This document shows, in pieces, positions 46,752 through 58,962 of a stretch of 64,000 bases of DNA. Source of the DNA: Cristatella mucedo. Lineage: Eukaryota > Bryozoa > Phylactolaemata > Cristatellidae. The stretch covers positions 11,342,501 through 11,406,500 of the forward strand of contig WPIO01000001.1 in the NCBI GenBank assembly GCA_009760855.2, written 5' to 3'. Position 1 is the first letter of the stretch; every line of letters begins with the position of its first letter. The position numbers and the translations under genes were made by a program. The notes beneath the pieces are model-generated. The model saw only the letters and a program-made list of their open reading frames with translations. It was not told the origin of the DNA and made no database searches.

Positions 46752-47690
46752 CCTAAATCGCAGGCGCCGCGAGGAGACGGCGGCCGCCGTGGGAGCGCCT
46801 ACCAGCGGAGGCACTACGAGAACCGGCGAGTGCATGAGGCAGGAAACTACCATCCCAAATTATTTCAACGTGCACCTTAGCGGCGGCCACTCGGGGGGGG
46901 GAGGGGCGCAGATAGAAGAAGAGGCCATAGACGCACGCGCACGCGTCGCAGAGAGCGACAGCGCGCGCTCAATGGCCCGCCCGCCGCCGCCGCGGGCGCC
47001 ACGTAGCACGAGCTTTGGCTCCCGTCGAGTCAGTTTCGCGCGCGCTCGCTCTCTCTCCCCTGCGTCCTTGCGAAAAAAGAGCCGCGCCTCTTTCTCTTTC
47101 AAGCGTTCCTTCTGAACCCGCTATTTGTCAAATACAAGTGTACAAATTCAAGCGTTCCTTCGGAACGTCTCCGCTAGGACCGGAGTCGCGCATGCGAGCG
47201 CCGGATCTTTCTTTGCGGCGCGTCTGTTGTGCTGTCGCGTGCGCCTCGGCCGGCGAGCAGACAGCCCGACGGTGCAACGAGGCGCCGCTCCATCTCGTCG
47301 GGTGCGCGAACGGCGACGCGAGCAAAAATGGATACCTCCGAGTGGGGCGGAAGCTGCGCCCGCCAGCGGCGCGCCAGTGACGCAAGTCGCCCGGGAGTAG
47401 CGCAGCCAGTTCGCCGCCAAGCAGCGCGGTGGCGGCGGCTCTGCTGCCTCTTACCCGCCGCCGCAGTTCGCGTCAATTCGCGGGTAATCGCGCACCCGCG
47501 GCGGACCTGCGACAAATTTGCCGAAACGTTCGCGGCAACCGGACGGAGCTGCGAGCGGTACGCTTACGTCGTAAGTAGCCTGAGCGAAGCACCGCCGCAT
47601 CCGGCGCGTAATCAGTAGCAGCGCGCGAGGCGTGCGACGGCTACGCGGGCACTGACGTCCACTCCTCCATAGCTACCTATCGGCGCGGTG
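46600..47690. other. CpG island
   Basis: Dense CpG, C10 run at 46711, G8 run at 46891 and many overlapping open frames. A duplicated TTCAAGCGTTCCTTC (47098 and 47149) is present. It may be a promoter/first-exon island; see the candidate exon at 47328. Confidence 0.5.
47328..47570 (+). CDS. Candidate first coding exon (weak)
   Basis: ATG in good context (AAAAATGG) opens an 81-codon frame ending exactly at a strong donor GTC|GTAAGT. The residues are Arg/Ala-rich and unremarkable (MDTSEWGGSC...CERYAYV). In CpG-rich DNA such frames arise by chance, so it may instead be a noncoding first exon. Confidence 0.2.
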
Positions 47691-47799
47691 AGCGTTAGTG
47701 GCGCACTCCAAACGGTGCCCGTACGTGCCGCTGTCTACATGTGCACTCACCCGGTTGACACAGCAGAACACACTTCGGACTGATGAAGCGATAACACTA

Positions 47800-48440
47800 C
47801 TACTAATACTACTAATAATAATAACAAGAATAAATTTGTATTGCGCTCTAAGAGAACTTAATCTCTATCTCCTAGGCAACTTTACATCCGTTGTGGAGAA
47901 ACAGGGCCAATTGGTTAGCGATAACATGCACACTGTTAGCACGAATAAGCACACAAAGGACTATTCACGTGAACTCAGAAAATGCTGTGAGGAGCAGATG
48001 TATTTTTAGATTATATCTAAATGCGTCAAGACTTTCATGACGTCAGTCGGGAACGAGTTCTAAGCATTGGGAACGTACGAACTAGAGGCACGGTCGCCAT
48101 AGCAATTGGGATTGGTTCAAGGAGCAGCTGAACGATTTGAATCAGAAGATTGTGCGGTACGATACCTAGCCCGATTGGTAATACGTTCTGATAGGTCGGT
48201 CGGAGCAAAGGAATGAAGGGACCTACTAGTGAGCGACAAAGCGCGAAAGTGGATACGCTGCTTGATGGGGAGCCACAGCTGGCCGGCGAGAACTGGTGAA
48301 ATGCGGTAGTTTCGACGTAAACGATTGACAAGCCTGGCTGCACAGAGTTTTGCACTTACTGAGAGCACCTTAAGGAAAAGCCGGAGGAACTTCAATTAGT
48401 GAGCTACTCAAGTCGATACGCGATGTCACAAATGCACGAG
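47800..48440 (-). mobile_element. L2-like LINE C-terminus and 3' end (minus strand)
   Basis: A (TAA)n tail at 47800-47835 is followed by the hairpin complement (GCGCTCTAAGAGAAC / ATCTCTATCTCCTAGG), the 3'UTR, and on the minus strand QLWLPIKQRIHFRALSLTSR with RSLHSFAPTDLS, a decayed ORF C-terminus. Confidence 0.8.
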
Positions 48441-48732
48441 CAACATGGATGCGATCTTCCTGTATGCCGGGCCGAAATTTTTCGCCTCGTGTAGAACTAG
48501 CGCTCGGCCACGCCCTGACACCGCTTTTCCCAGCCTGTTCCCGCCCCACCTTATAGTCGCAGGCAAAGCGCCGGCTGCTCAGCGTTGGTTCAAGCGGAAG
48601 GCGGTGCGTAATGTCGCCGCCTGGCGAATAGTTTGTGAACTCCTTCAAGCTCGTAGGTGCTATACAGGCGCCCGCACGCGTACCGCTACAGGCCCCTCTG
48701 ATTCGTCACCGAAAAAGAAGTGCAGAACACGT

Positions 48733-48905
48733 TAGCTGATTTTAACAGCTGTATTTATTGGCGTGCAGAAGAACCGTGACGGCTATCAGTTTTGCTCGGA
48801 GTGGTACAAAAATAATGCCTGCTGCAGAACTTGAACCCACGGTCCTGAATGCGAAGTTCGAGCACTGTACGGCCCACGTTGCCGGCGGCTAACCGCGTCC
48901 GTACT
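48733..48905 (-). mobile_element. SINE-B copy (minus strand), degraded
   Basis: AGCTGATTTTAACAGCTGT, AGAAGAACCGTGACGGCTAT and AACTTGAACCCACGGTCC (B box complement) follow the reversed family layout. It has strong divergence in the middle. Confidence 0.6.
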
Positions 48906-49543
48906 TGAAACTATTTAGGAAGCTCGTGCACTTGTTCTCGGCAGCTGAAGCCGAACTCCCTGCTCAATCCCCCTCCACTCAATCGCATTGCGGTCTGCCG
49001 GATATAAGCTCTGCCGCGGCGAGTTACGTAAGGGGGCTGGTGACTAGCGGCGATCCATCCAAACGGAATGAAGGTACGTGCCCTGGCAGAAAGTTGTTCC
49101 GTCGTGCGTCTGCAGTGACCGTCGATGTGACGGATTTCGGGCATACGTTGGTCGGTGAGAGTTTTAAAGCGCTTTGCGCCCCAAGAAATGACTCGGCGCT
49201 AGAAATAAATAGGACTGCGTTTCGCTGCCATCCGAAGATAAGCAGACGGACTCTGGAACCAGAGGCGAAAGTCACATTGACTCAAATCGTTCGACCGACG
49301 GGGCGCGCCTCGTCCGGCCTCTCTCATCCAAGCGTTTCCAATGGGGATGCAGAGTTTCCAATGGGGATGCAGAGTACGCTCGCTCGCTCGCTCAGCCGAT
49401 GCTTCGGCATCGTGTGTAGCACCCGCGACCAATCGTCTGTAGCGTCCTCTGCCGCTAGCGCTGCGGACGATAGAAGCTGCAAATGCTGGAGGCTTCAGTT
49501 CAATGGGCTCGTTTTGACTTTTGCACCCGTAGGTGAAAGGTAG
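48905..49543 (+). other. Unexplained 212-codon open frame
   Basis: A frame with no ATG before about 49068 stays open for 639 bp in mixed-GC sequence, despite containing a 20-bp tandem duplication at 49335-49374. Residues such as VTVDVTDFGHTLVGESFKA look protein-like, but no domain is recognised. It could be chance, a degraded element or part of an exon. Confidence 0.18.
49335..49374. repeat. 20-bp tandem duplication
   Basis: TTTCCAATGGGGATGCAGAG occurs twice in perfect tandem. Confidence 0.97.
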
Positions 49544-49732
49544 TGGCGGTCAGCAAAGTCAGCCGGCGGTCCAGGCTGCGCCTACTCGCAGTGACCGAGC
49601 AAGCCACTGGTGAAAAGTGGTTGCCGCCGCCGCCGCCGGTCGGCATCCCCGGCTCGCCACCGCTCGCTCAGCCTGCTAGGCCTCTGGTCTAAACCCCCCC
49701 TCCCAAAGAATAACTCGGCGCAAGAAAGAACA

Positions 49733-49933
49733 ATGGCTAGCAATGTCGCATCGCAATCGGAAGTTGAGCCCGTGCACATCTTCTACCTGCGTCCTCTTCT
49801 TACGCATACTTTACATCCGGAGGAGGCGGGGTCAACATTCACCCCACTCGAACCTGCGGACAGACGAGCACGAGACGATGTCGCCTCGCGCTCACGTGAC
49901 TTCGAGCGGGGAGGAGGGGCGCTGGAGATTTAG
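49733..49933 (+). other. Small ATG frame with strong initiation context
   Basis: AACAATGGC opens a 66-codon frame (MASNVASQSEVEPVHIFYLR...) ending at TAG 49931-49933. It is not recognised and has no clear splice donor. Nearby sequence AACTCGGCGC-AGAAA at 49707 resembles 49187, hinting at a diverged local duplication. Confidence 0.15.
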
Positions 49934-50057
49934 ATGAGGGGACGGGCTCAGTAGCAGCGGACTTAGATTGGTGGAGCGCCTCACTGCCACTCGCTCCTCG
50001 AAGACACAGCTCCGCACGGCGAGCGCTTCCGGGATGGGACAGCTACTTCATGTATTA

Positions 50058-50195
50058 TTCATTCGTACGACGCCCTAAGACAACCTAATCTCGATCCAGG
50101 CGCTCTACATTCGCAGCAGGGCTCGAGCCCACGACCTCGGTCGTTGAGGCGAGCATCTTAACCGCCGAGGGCCACGCCAGGTTAGCTCGCCCTGC
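50058..50195 (-). mobile_element. SINE-A copy (minus strand)
   Basis: The hairpin complement GACGCCCTAAGACAACC / AATCTCGATCCAGGCGC, GGGCTCGAGCCCACGACC and GGCGAGCATCTTAACCGC give a complete reversed SINE-A sitting at the edge of a CpG island. Confidence 0.8.
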
Positions 50196-51017
50196 CGGCC
50201 GTACGCCAGGCTAGGCAGGCGACACAGCGAGCGACGTCGCTCCGATTGCCGCCGGGCGCGAGCCCTCCCGGCACGGCGCTCGCCTGCCCACCGCCGAGCG
50301 AGCGAAAGAGCGAAAGCCATAGCGCCAGAGTATCCCCGCCAGCGCCTCGGCCGCCGGTGGCGGTGCCAACCTTTCAGGCCCGAGACACCTTTTTCCGAGG
50401 ACCAGCTCACGCCCCCCCCCGTCCTCAACGGCGCGAGAGCGAGCGCAAAGCTGCGCTGACGCGAATTAGCAGCGACAAGAGCGACCGATTGCCTGCCATT
50501 ATTAGCTGGGAGAGAAATGTTATTACATCTCAGGGGCCCTAATAGAGAGCGCTCGGCGTCGTCGGCAGGGCGATCGCTGCTCGAATCGCCTCCGCCGCCG
50601 CCGCCAGCGCCGGCAGCCATCTTCGTAGCGATTGCAGCGGCGAATACGCTACGCTCGCTGCTGTGGCTGCGCGGCGATCGCTCGCTCCGCCGGCTCGGTG
50701 CGACTAGATGGACTCGGAAGCTGCTCGGGCGTAAATAGGACGCTCCCGGCGACGCCCGGCGGCGACCGGAACTTAGCAGCGAGGCGGCGACTGCTGGCCG
50801 TCGCCATTAAATCGTTCTCGCCGAACTGGCCTCTGAACGAAGCAGTTTGAGATTGGTTCGGCGGCAGCGGCTCCGCTCGGTTAGCCCGGCGGTCGATTGG
50901 CCCACGATTGGCCGGACGGATAGCGGAAGTGCTCAGCAACTTCTGCTCCATCGGCTGTTCGCCCAAGCGAAAAGCTCGGGGCGTTTCGAGAGTGAATTAC
51001 TGCAGAATGCTAGAATG

Positions 51018-51115
51018 GGTCTGGGCGATATCGTGGAGCTCAAGCCCCGTGGCATCCGTGAAGCGCCTAGATAAAAATCAATTTCTCTTAGGGAGCTATA
51101 CAAATGAATAATTGC
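51018..51115 (+). mobile_element. SINE-A 3' half
   Basis: GGGCGATATCGTGGAGCTC, CCGTGAAGCGCCTAGATA and TTCTCTTAGGGAGC with an AAATGAATAATTG tail represent a truncated, diverged SINE-A. Confidence 0.6.
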
Positions 51116-51367
51116 ATCATTATTGTATTAATTATGTTAAAAGCGAAAAGAATTGGCACGACAGCGGCAGTTACTGATTAGGCCCTCCGCAAGATCCGGA
51201 CATCCGGGAGCCAACGTTTGCCTATTGATTCCACCGATTAAGTCAAGACTCCGAGCACGCGTCGCCGAAGCTACAAGGAAATTTTTACGTCTTTGTTCAT
51301 TTTGAAAACAGTAATTTCGATTGCGGTCCCGCGAGAAAGGCTTCGCACGCAGCGCCGAAGCTTTAGG

Positions 51368-51402
51368 GCGGGCCGATCGCCCAGGCTGAGCGATCGGCCC
51401 GC
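51368..51402. repeat. Perfect 13-bp-arm hairpin
   Basis: GCGGGCCGATCGC and GCGATCGGCCCGC are separated by CCAGGCTGA within a CpG island. Confidence 0.85.
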
Positions 51403-52089
51403 GCGGGGTATAGACGGTATTACAGCGATTCTAAAACCTCGCTGCTCCTACACGCAGTTCGCTGGCCGCTGTCTTGAAGTTGCTCCGAAATTCGTCTGCG
51501 AAGCGGGTCGTCCGCTTTAGTCTGCAAAGCAGCGGCGCCTCCATTTTCCAGATTGTCTCGCGAAAGTTTGTGACCGCCCAGAGACTGCGAACCAGCAGCC
51601 TGACAAACTGCCGGCGGCCACTTCGCTCCCGGACGGGGCAATAGGACAAGCGCGGCCAATGAGGACGAGCGGCCAACCGGTCGCGGCGAGCCGCCGCTTG
51701 GCGGTCGGTCAGTGCAGCAGAGCCGGGTCGAAGGTGCGTGCACGCTCGCCAAGAGGTGTCTTGAAGACGCCCATCGCTGCGCATATTTGTGAGCCTGCCC
51801 ATCGCGACTCTGCCGGACCACCCGAGGAAGCCTAAAGAGAAGCCGCACGAGTTCTCGCTCACAGGGAGAGTGTGCCACAAGACGCGACGTTCCGCGACGT
51901 CCGGCGATTATTCGTCGCCTCCATTATTCTTCCGTTCTTCTTCATCTGCGTAGCCCACTGCAGCTAGGCGCGTGAGTTGCTTTCACCCAGTTCGTAGGCG
52001 AAGCTTTATGCTGGAAACCGGCCACGACGGGGGACGAAGCTCCTGCTAACGTCCGTTACTCTAAACCTTTGTCCGCCGCATCGGTTGGA

Positions 52090-52262
52090 TACTAGCTGAT
52101 TTAACAGTCTCTTTTGTATAGCGACAGAAAAGCTTTTACGGCGATCACCACCGCTTGCAGTGGCAATAAGGATCGCCCACCGAAGGATTTGAACCTACGA
52201 CCTCGGACCGACGTCGTGAAAAGCAACCGCCTTACCTAGCGAGCAATCACGGTTCACCGAGA
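52090..52262 (-). mobile_element. SINE-B copy (minus strand)
   Basis: ACTAGCTGATTTAACAGTC, TTGTATAGCGACAGAAAAGC, ATCACCACCGCTTGCAGTGG and GATTTGAACCTACGACCTC form a complete reversed SINE-B with an A-box complement near CCGCCTTACCTAGCG. Confidence 0.85.
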
Positions 52263-53009
52263 GGAATACAGGGCGAGGCATCGATCTGAGACGGCTGCCG
52301 GCCAGCTATAGCAAAGCCTTGAGCAACTGCTAGACCAGCTTCAAAGCTTCACCAGAAGTTACCCTATACTCTTCGACGACCTTTCGATGCGAGAACATTT
52401 GAAAGAAGGCCGCCAGAGAGCTCGTCGTCGAGTTCGAGATATCGACCGTCGGTTGTACTTCTTGTGCCCTAGCGCTGGCTGGATGACCTCGACGCAGACG
52501 TGAAAGCTGGTGCAAACCGGTGCTCGCACGATGCGGCCACTCAAACGCCGACCTCAGCGGCTAAGAAAGGATCGCGGCTGCTACGCTTTAATTAATTAGC
52601 CGGAGTTAGCACTCGTTCATCCTGCGGGAGCCCGCCGCGGGATGAGTCATAATTTTGTGCTAATCGAACTTGACCTACAAGACAGTAGCCCGGCGGCGGC
52701 GGGGGGGGGGGGAGTAAGAGTAAATGCGAACTGCGTTGCCATTCAGGACTCGCCGGACTCACTGCACAGTGGCCTCCGATAGGCGGACGCCTCCGCTCGA
52801 GCTCGAGCTCGCCTATTCCGAATCGAAGTTCGCGAACAATTTGGTTTCAGCCACCTGCGAATACAGGTCATCCGCTGCACCTCTCGGCGACGCGAAGACG
52901 GCACCGAGAAGAGCCGACGCTCGGCAAAGTCTCATCGACTACACACCTCCGTGCAAGGCGCGGCCCGTCTTCTGCACGAGCGTCTCGCGAAGCACCTCTT
53001 CCTGGCCTC

Positions 53010-53313
<304 letters not shown>

Positions 53314-53581
53314 GAACTTCGCCACCAGCCGCCGCCGCTGCCGCCGCACAGGCAGCGGTTGAGAAATCGCACGAATAGCAGCATCCAACTAGACCGAGCC
53401 GCCATTGCAGCTTCAGCATGCGCTCACGATTGCGACTCTGTCCTATAATGACGACAACTAGTTGGCAGTGGCGCGGCGTAAGACGAGCAGCCCCAGTCAA
53501 TTTTGTGGTGGCCGCCTTGTGCCGCTTTGCCTACAGCCAGTGCCTCTGTGCCAGTTCCGGGAGGGTTCGGACATCGACAGT

Positions 53582-53636
53582 CTTCTTAGCATCAGCCAGC
53601 GCTCGAGCTCGGTGCTCGCTCGCTGATACTAAGAAG
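53582..53636. repeat. 55-nt imperfect hairpin, 18 of 20 arm positions paired
   Basis: CTTCTTAGCATCAGCCAGCG pairs with the complement of CGCTCGCTGATACTAAGAAG except at two positions; the loop is 15 nt. Size and near-perfect pairing resemble a small pre-miRNA or a foldback element. No promoter was identified. Confidence 0.55.
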
Positions 53637-54139
53637 CATCCAATCGATAAAGACGTAATAATTCAAGAGAGTCCGTTCGATCGCTAAAGCACGCTCGATG
53701 GCTGATCTTAACTACTCCCGGACATCGTAAGGATATATTTCACAAATGAGTCGGAGACGGCACGACATCCTTTGCACGACGGAGAGTGCGCCGACTAGCG
53801 GAGCAGCTCGATTGTTCGACTAGCACCCGATGACCTCAATTATCGTCCAATCCTCGAATTTCTCGCGGACGCTTGGTTTTTCGCATTCTAACGCATCTCG
53901 ATCTCTTCTGCCTGCAAAGGCCACCTTTCCAGTAAGTATCTCGAAGCACTAGCTCGACAACGCACCTGACGCGAACCACCACCACCCACCCACCCCCGAG
54001 GCTCGCGCCCTCAGGTCGCCTGCTTGAGGCTCCTGCTTCGCCAAGGCCAAGGCGGCAAAGTTGGGTGCTGAATCTTGTCCGCTGGCAAACTCCTCCAGCA
54101 CAGCGATCGCCAAGCTTCTCAGCATCAGGGGCCGCCGGC

Positions 54140-54320
54140 ATGCTACCCCAGCAAGAGTCGGTGCGTGCAGAAGCAACACGTGTCAGACAATTCTGTGCAC
54201 GGATTGAGGCGTTTCTTCTTGGCTCTCGTCCGGTTGATGATTACGTCACTAAACCGTGTCTGGCTCGCCGAGGCCTGGAATCAACGACAATTTCACGACT
54301 TTACAAAAAAAAGCTTACGC
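54140..54320 (+). CDS. Candidate coding exon of an unrecognised gene
   Basis: From ATG 54140 a 60-codon frame runs to a strong donor CCG|GTAAGTG (intron starts 54321), with one base of split codon. The residues look like a real protein and not like GC-driven low complexity (QFCARIEAFLLGSRPVDDY, then RRGLESTTISRLYKKKLTP). The frame is open further upstream, with acceptor-like CGCCCTCAG at 54014 and CTTCTCAG at 54122, so the start is uncertain. An L2-like 3' end begins 25 bp downstream, inside the presumed intron. I do not recognise the family. Confidence 0.35.
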
Positions 54321-54344
54321 CGGTAAGTGCATACGTGCACTGAG

Positions 54345-55010
54345 TAATAGTAAGAAAATTAATAAGCCGTTTGTCTAGCTCGATCAGAGAATTCAATCTC
54401 TACCTAAGCATCTCGCTTAGGCTATAAGGGAAGCATGCACGTAGAAGAAAACAAAGCACGCATCTCAAGGACTCACTGAATGCTGCGAGGAACAAGTGCG
54501 ATCCGGGTTCTTTTTAAATCTCGTCAAGGCTTGGGGTGTCGTGACGTCAGTCCTAAGGGAGTGCCAGACTTTAGGAGCATACGAGCTAAAGGTACGGTCT
54601 TCAAATGATTTGAGGTTGCTTCGAGGCATAGCTAAACGACACGAGTCGGATGAGTGAGTGAGTGGTACGATGCCAATGCCGGATTGGGAAGTAGTTGGGA
54701 TAATTAGGCCGGCGCAAGAGAATAGAGGGACCTAAAAGTGAGTGACAAAGTGACTTCAGCGTCGATGCACTGCTTAATGGGGAGCCAGTGCAGGCGAGTG
54801 AGGGGCGGCGTACAGTGGCAACTGCGAAGTCCACGAGACACAAGCCCGGCTGCGGAGTACCAACTGTACTGCTCGAGTGTTTTATGGAGATAACGATGTT
54901 GAAGAGCACGTATTGGCAGAGGCTGCGGCGAGCAAGGTCATCGCTGTACGTTCGCCAGATCTTACCTTTAACGGCCGAGACGTAGTGCATAGCCGGATGC
55001 GCTACGTTCG
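54345..55010 (-). mobile_element. L2-like LINE C-terminus and 3' end (minus strand)
   Basis: The hairpin complement is decayed (GATCAGAGAATTCAATCTC, CTACCTAAGCATCTCGC). The ORF part is visible in GTGACGTCAGTCCTAAGGG, GGAGCATACGAGCTAAAGG and GGGACCTAAAAGTGAGTGAC, aligning with 28420-28600. It is heavily mutated. Confidence 0.75.
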
Positions 55011-55139
55011 TCACCGAAATAGCAGGGCCGAAGGCAGTGTGTCAGCGACCTCGATGGCGATGGGGACGTGCTCAGGCAGGCAGTCTGCGAAACTGGGAGA
55101 ACCGTGAATACATACAAAGCAACCGCGGCTCAACCGAAT

Positions 55140-55700
55140 TCGGCGTGAAATTCCAGAGGAGCTGGACCCTCTCGTCGATCGGGGACACTTGGCAGCCAGC
55201 CAAACAGGCAGCCGAACTTGGGGAGGCGAGGCGCCCACCTCGAAAACCGAGAGGGCGCGCAGCCGCGGGGCGGCGGCTGCGGCGGCGGCCGCTCGCGAAC
55301 CATTCTCGGCAGGCGGCCGCACAGCCAGCGCGGGATGCCGGATAATTAAGTTGCTCTCCGTCGGCAATCGATGCGAGCCGTCGTCGCTGCGCTGCCCTGC
55401 GATGCTGCTCTCTTCTGTCGCCCCGAGTAGCGAGCGCTTTGCGTCGACATTCTTCTCTTCTCTCCGGCTCTTCTCTCGGGTCCTCTACGGTAACGTGCCA
55501 ACTGCGGACTCTCGGTGGCCAGTCTGCCGAAAGTGCCCCGCTGTCGCCGCCGTGTTCCGAAATGCCTCTCGCCATCTCGAGGTTCTCACCCCCCCCCAGC
55601 GCGCTAAGTGTATTTCTAGTACCGATCGTGCTGCTGTGCTACTCTTTTGCTGCTGCTGCAGGCGTTTTCTCAACGAGTTTCTGCTGATGCTGCCTGACTA
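55140..55700. other. CpG-rich segment
   Basis: A short GC-rich island (GCGGCGGCTGCGGCGGCGG near 55268) with overlapping open frames; no exon is supported. Confidence 0.35.
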
Positions 55701-55734
55701 GTCTAGCCGCCTGTTGCAGGTAACTTCGGCGTGG

Positions 55735-55865
55735 ATTCAAGCATGATTTTACTTACTATTCTATTGCGTATCACTTTGCAGCAAATGTAAAGCGCCTAGA
55801 AAGAGATTAAGTTCTCTGAGGGCGCTTTATCAAGAGCAATATTATTATTATTATTATTATTATTT
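55735..55865 (+). mobile_element. L2-like LINE 3' end, consensus-like
   Basis: CACTTTGCAGCAAATGTAAAG, given in part, then AGCGCCTAGAAAGAGATTAA and GTTCTCTGAGGGCGCTTTAT constitute the best 3' hairpin in the window, followed by (TTA)n to 55864. Confidence 0.85.
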
Positions 55866-56929
55866 GGAAAACCTCCTTGCCCGTAGCGCAAAAACTGAGA
55901 AACTTCTATAGCCCGTCGGCATTTTTCGAGTTTTGTGAACTTTCAAGCTTTGCTTGGCAAGATAGTCCAAAGTCTGAAGCCCACTCAGCGCCGCTCACGT
56001 GACAGCGCAATCTCACCAGTCGTTTTTCTACATCCTCGAGTCGCCACGAGAAATTCCAAGCGATCCGAGTGCTTTCTGAGCAAGATCGAGGGCACTTCTT
56101 TTTTTAGGCTCAATTTTGTTTTTATTGAAGCTCTCAGCTGTTTCTGGAAATGCGCTCATGCGAGTTGTGTAAAAGTATGATGAAGGGATACATAACTTGT
56201 TCGAGTCCAGACTTCGACATCATTGCCGCAGCAAATTGGTTCAGCGACCGAATAAGACTGACTAAGGACGCCGAACCCGACAGGATGGTGATCCTGGTTA
56301 GTCGTCACGGCGACCGACCGCAAATGGTTCCTCAATCGCCACTTGTCAGGTGCTAAAAATCTGCTTAATGTGCGATGACTGACGATCGCTTTGCCAAATA
56401 GTCGCGAACTTTGTGCTGCCGGTCACTCAGTGACCACCAGCTCGTAGGAGAGAGATACGGCGGCAGCCGGATACATATTTAGACCTCGACAAAGTACGGC
56501 CCAGTGCACCGTCTCTAAGGATTTATTCGGTGAATTTAAGCTACCGAGACAAACTTGAATCTGAGTGTCAGTGGCCGAATGGCTCCAGCTCTCTTCCCGG
56601 GGACCCCGGCGACAACCAGCGGTTGCTCTGAGCAAGCGAAATGCAAATCCTTGCTCGGACTGCAGCTTGGTGTGGACTGCCGACGCTAAGCTAGCTAGGA
56701 CTACTAATGTAAGCTCGAAGAAGCAGACAACCGATCAGTATTTGTCGAGTGACATTTGAGGACTACTGTTGGTCGTATCAGTCCCATCCGGATCTGGCCC
56801 TGCCTAGCTAGCTACAATAATGGTATACGTATAATGAAGCCAACTGCTCAATCCGATAATGCCGGATCGACCATCAGCCATATTATTTACTGCTCGCAGA
56901 TTAGCGTGACACCTAGCAAGGCTCGTGCC
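55866..56929. other. Unassigned sequence
   Basis: No element or exon is recognised. Small ATG frames (56150-56356, 56565-56759) lack motifs. Confidence 0.25.
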
Positions 56930-57062
56930 GGTTGCTTAGTAGTTGGCCCAAGGGTTAAGCTACTAGCCTTTGACGACCAAGGTCGCGGGATCAAGCCTTG
57001 CAGCATATGTAGTGCTTGGATGGAGATCAAGTTCACTTAAGGCACCATACAAATGAATTACA
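56930..57062 (+). mobile_element. SINE-A copy, diverged
   Basis: CCCAAGGGTTAAGCTACTAG and GGTCGCGGGATCAAGCC form the head, GCTTGGATGGAGATCAAG and TTCACTTAAGGCACC the tail hairpin, with ATACAAATGAATTAC as the end. Confidence 0.65.
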
Positions 57063-57469
57063 TCCGAATAAGATTCTTCGCCCTGATCCTTACCCCTGCC
57101 TGCGCCCTGTCCTGCGTTATGCTTCTCTTTCTTAATTCGCCACCAAACCAAACAGAGCTAGAAGTGCATCTCCCAGAGTCTAAGAAGACTGCTAGCCTTT
57201 TAGGTGCTATTCCTTCTGTTCTCCTTACGAAACCGAGGTTTTATTTTCTTCCCAGTACAAGTGACACGAGAAATATGCCAATATTCTCAGCTTCTGTCTC
57301 CGCGTATCCCTCAAATCGGTCCTCGCCAGACTGCTCGCTGAGAAGTCAACACGTGACCAAGAGAACGTTAACAGCTTCCGCCCATCTCGCTTATGCCATT
57401 CCCATTAAAGCTACTCGAACGAGCAGTAAGCAGAGAAGTTAAATGCTTATCATGAAATATCAAGCCTAG

Positions 57470-57560
57470 CGAAAGAACTCCAGTCGTGATTTAGAGCTAA
57501 TCACTCCACAGAGACAGCACTACTCTGCCTATCATCGCCCGAGGAGTTACAGTAAGCATG
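57470..57560 (+). mobile_element. L2-like RT fragment
   Basis: CCAGTCGTGATTTAGAGCTA and ATCACTCCACAGAGACAGC translate to an FQSRFRANHSTETAL-type motif with an in-frame stop. It is a short relic. Confidence 0.6.
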
Positions 57561-57839
57561 GCACTCACGGAAGTTCTATCTTGGTGGAAGATTCAGCCCG
57601 AAGATGCCCATAGGGTGCCCACTGAGCCTTTGAAGTGTGCATTTCTCAAGGGATCTATTACTGGTCAGCGCATTTTGACAACATATACTGTCTCTCTTGT
57701 CGGTGTCATCGCCAAGCAATCAAGGCTTTACTTTCCATGAGTGATACCGTGCGAGTCACCAAATCCTGGTCATTGATTCTCTGGCGTGAGCTGCAAAGCG
57801 CCTGGATAGAGACGTAGCTATCTTAGGATACAATGCACA

Positions 57840-58752
<913 letters not shown>

Positions 58753-58881
58753 AACAAATCCACTGCTCCTCGCGACATAGGGTTCGTCCACGAGGTCCGT
58801 TCCTTGCTTATGCCTGCAATAGCTATGCCTGTTAGCGTCATTAGTCAGTTTATACGCTTCCTTTCCAGCCCATATTGACTG

Positions 58882-58882
<1 letters not shown>

Positions 58883-58958
<76 letters not shown>
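58883..58958. repeat. (GA)38 microsatellite
   Basis: Perfect GA repeat of about 76 bp. Confidence 0.97.

Positions 58959-58962
<4 letters not shown>

Larger units (their letters stand above)
50196..52060. other. CpG island with promoter-like motifs
   Basis: Strong CpG and GCC/GGC content, a CAGCCATCTTCG YY1-like site at 50616, and CTCCATTTTCCAGATTGTC with TCTCGCGAAA at 51539-51566. A SINE-A fragment lies at 51018. No coding exon could be supported among the many open frames. Confidence 0.45.
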
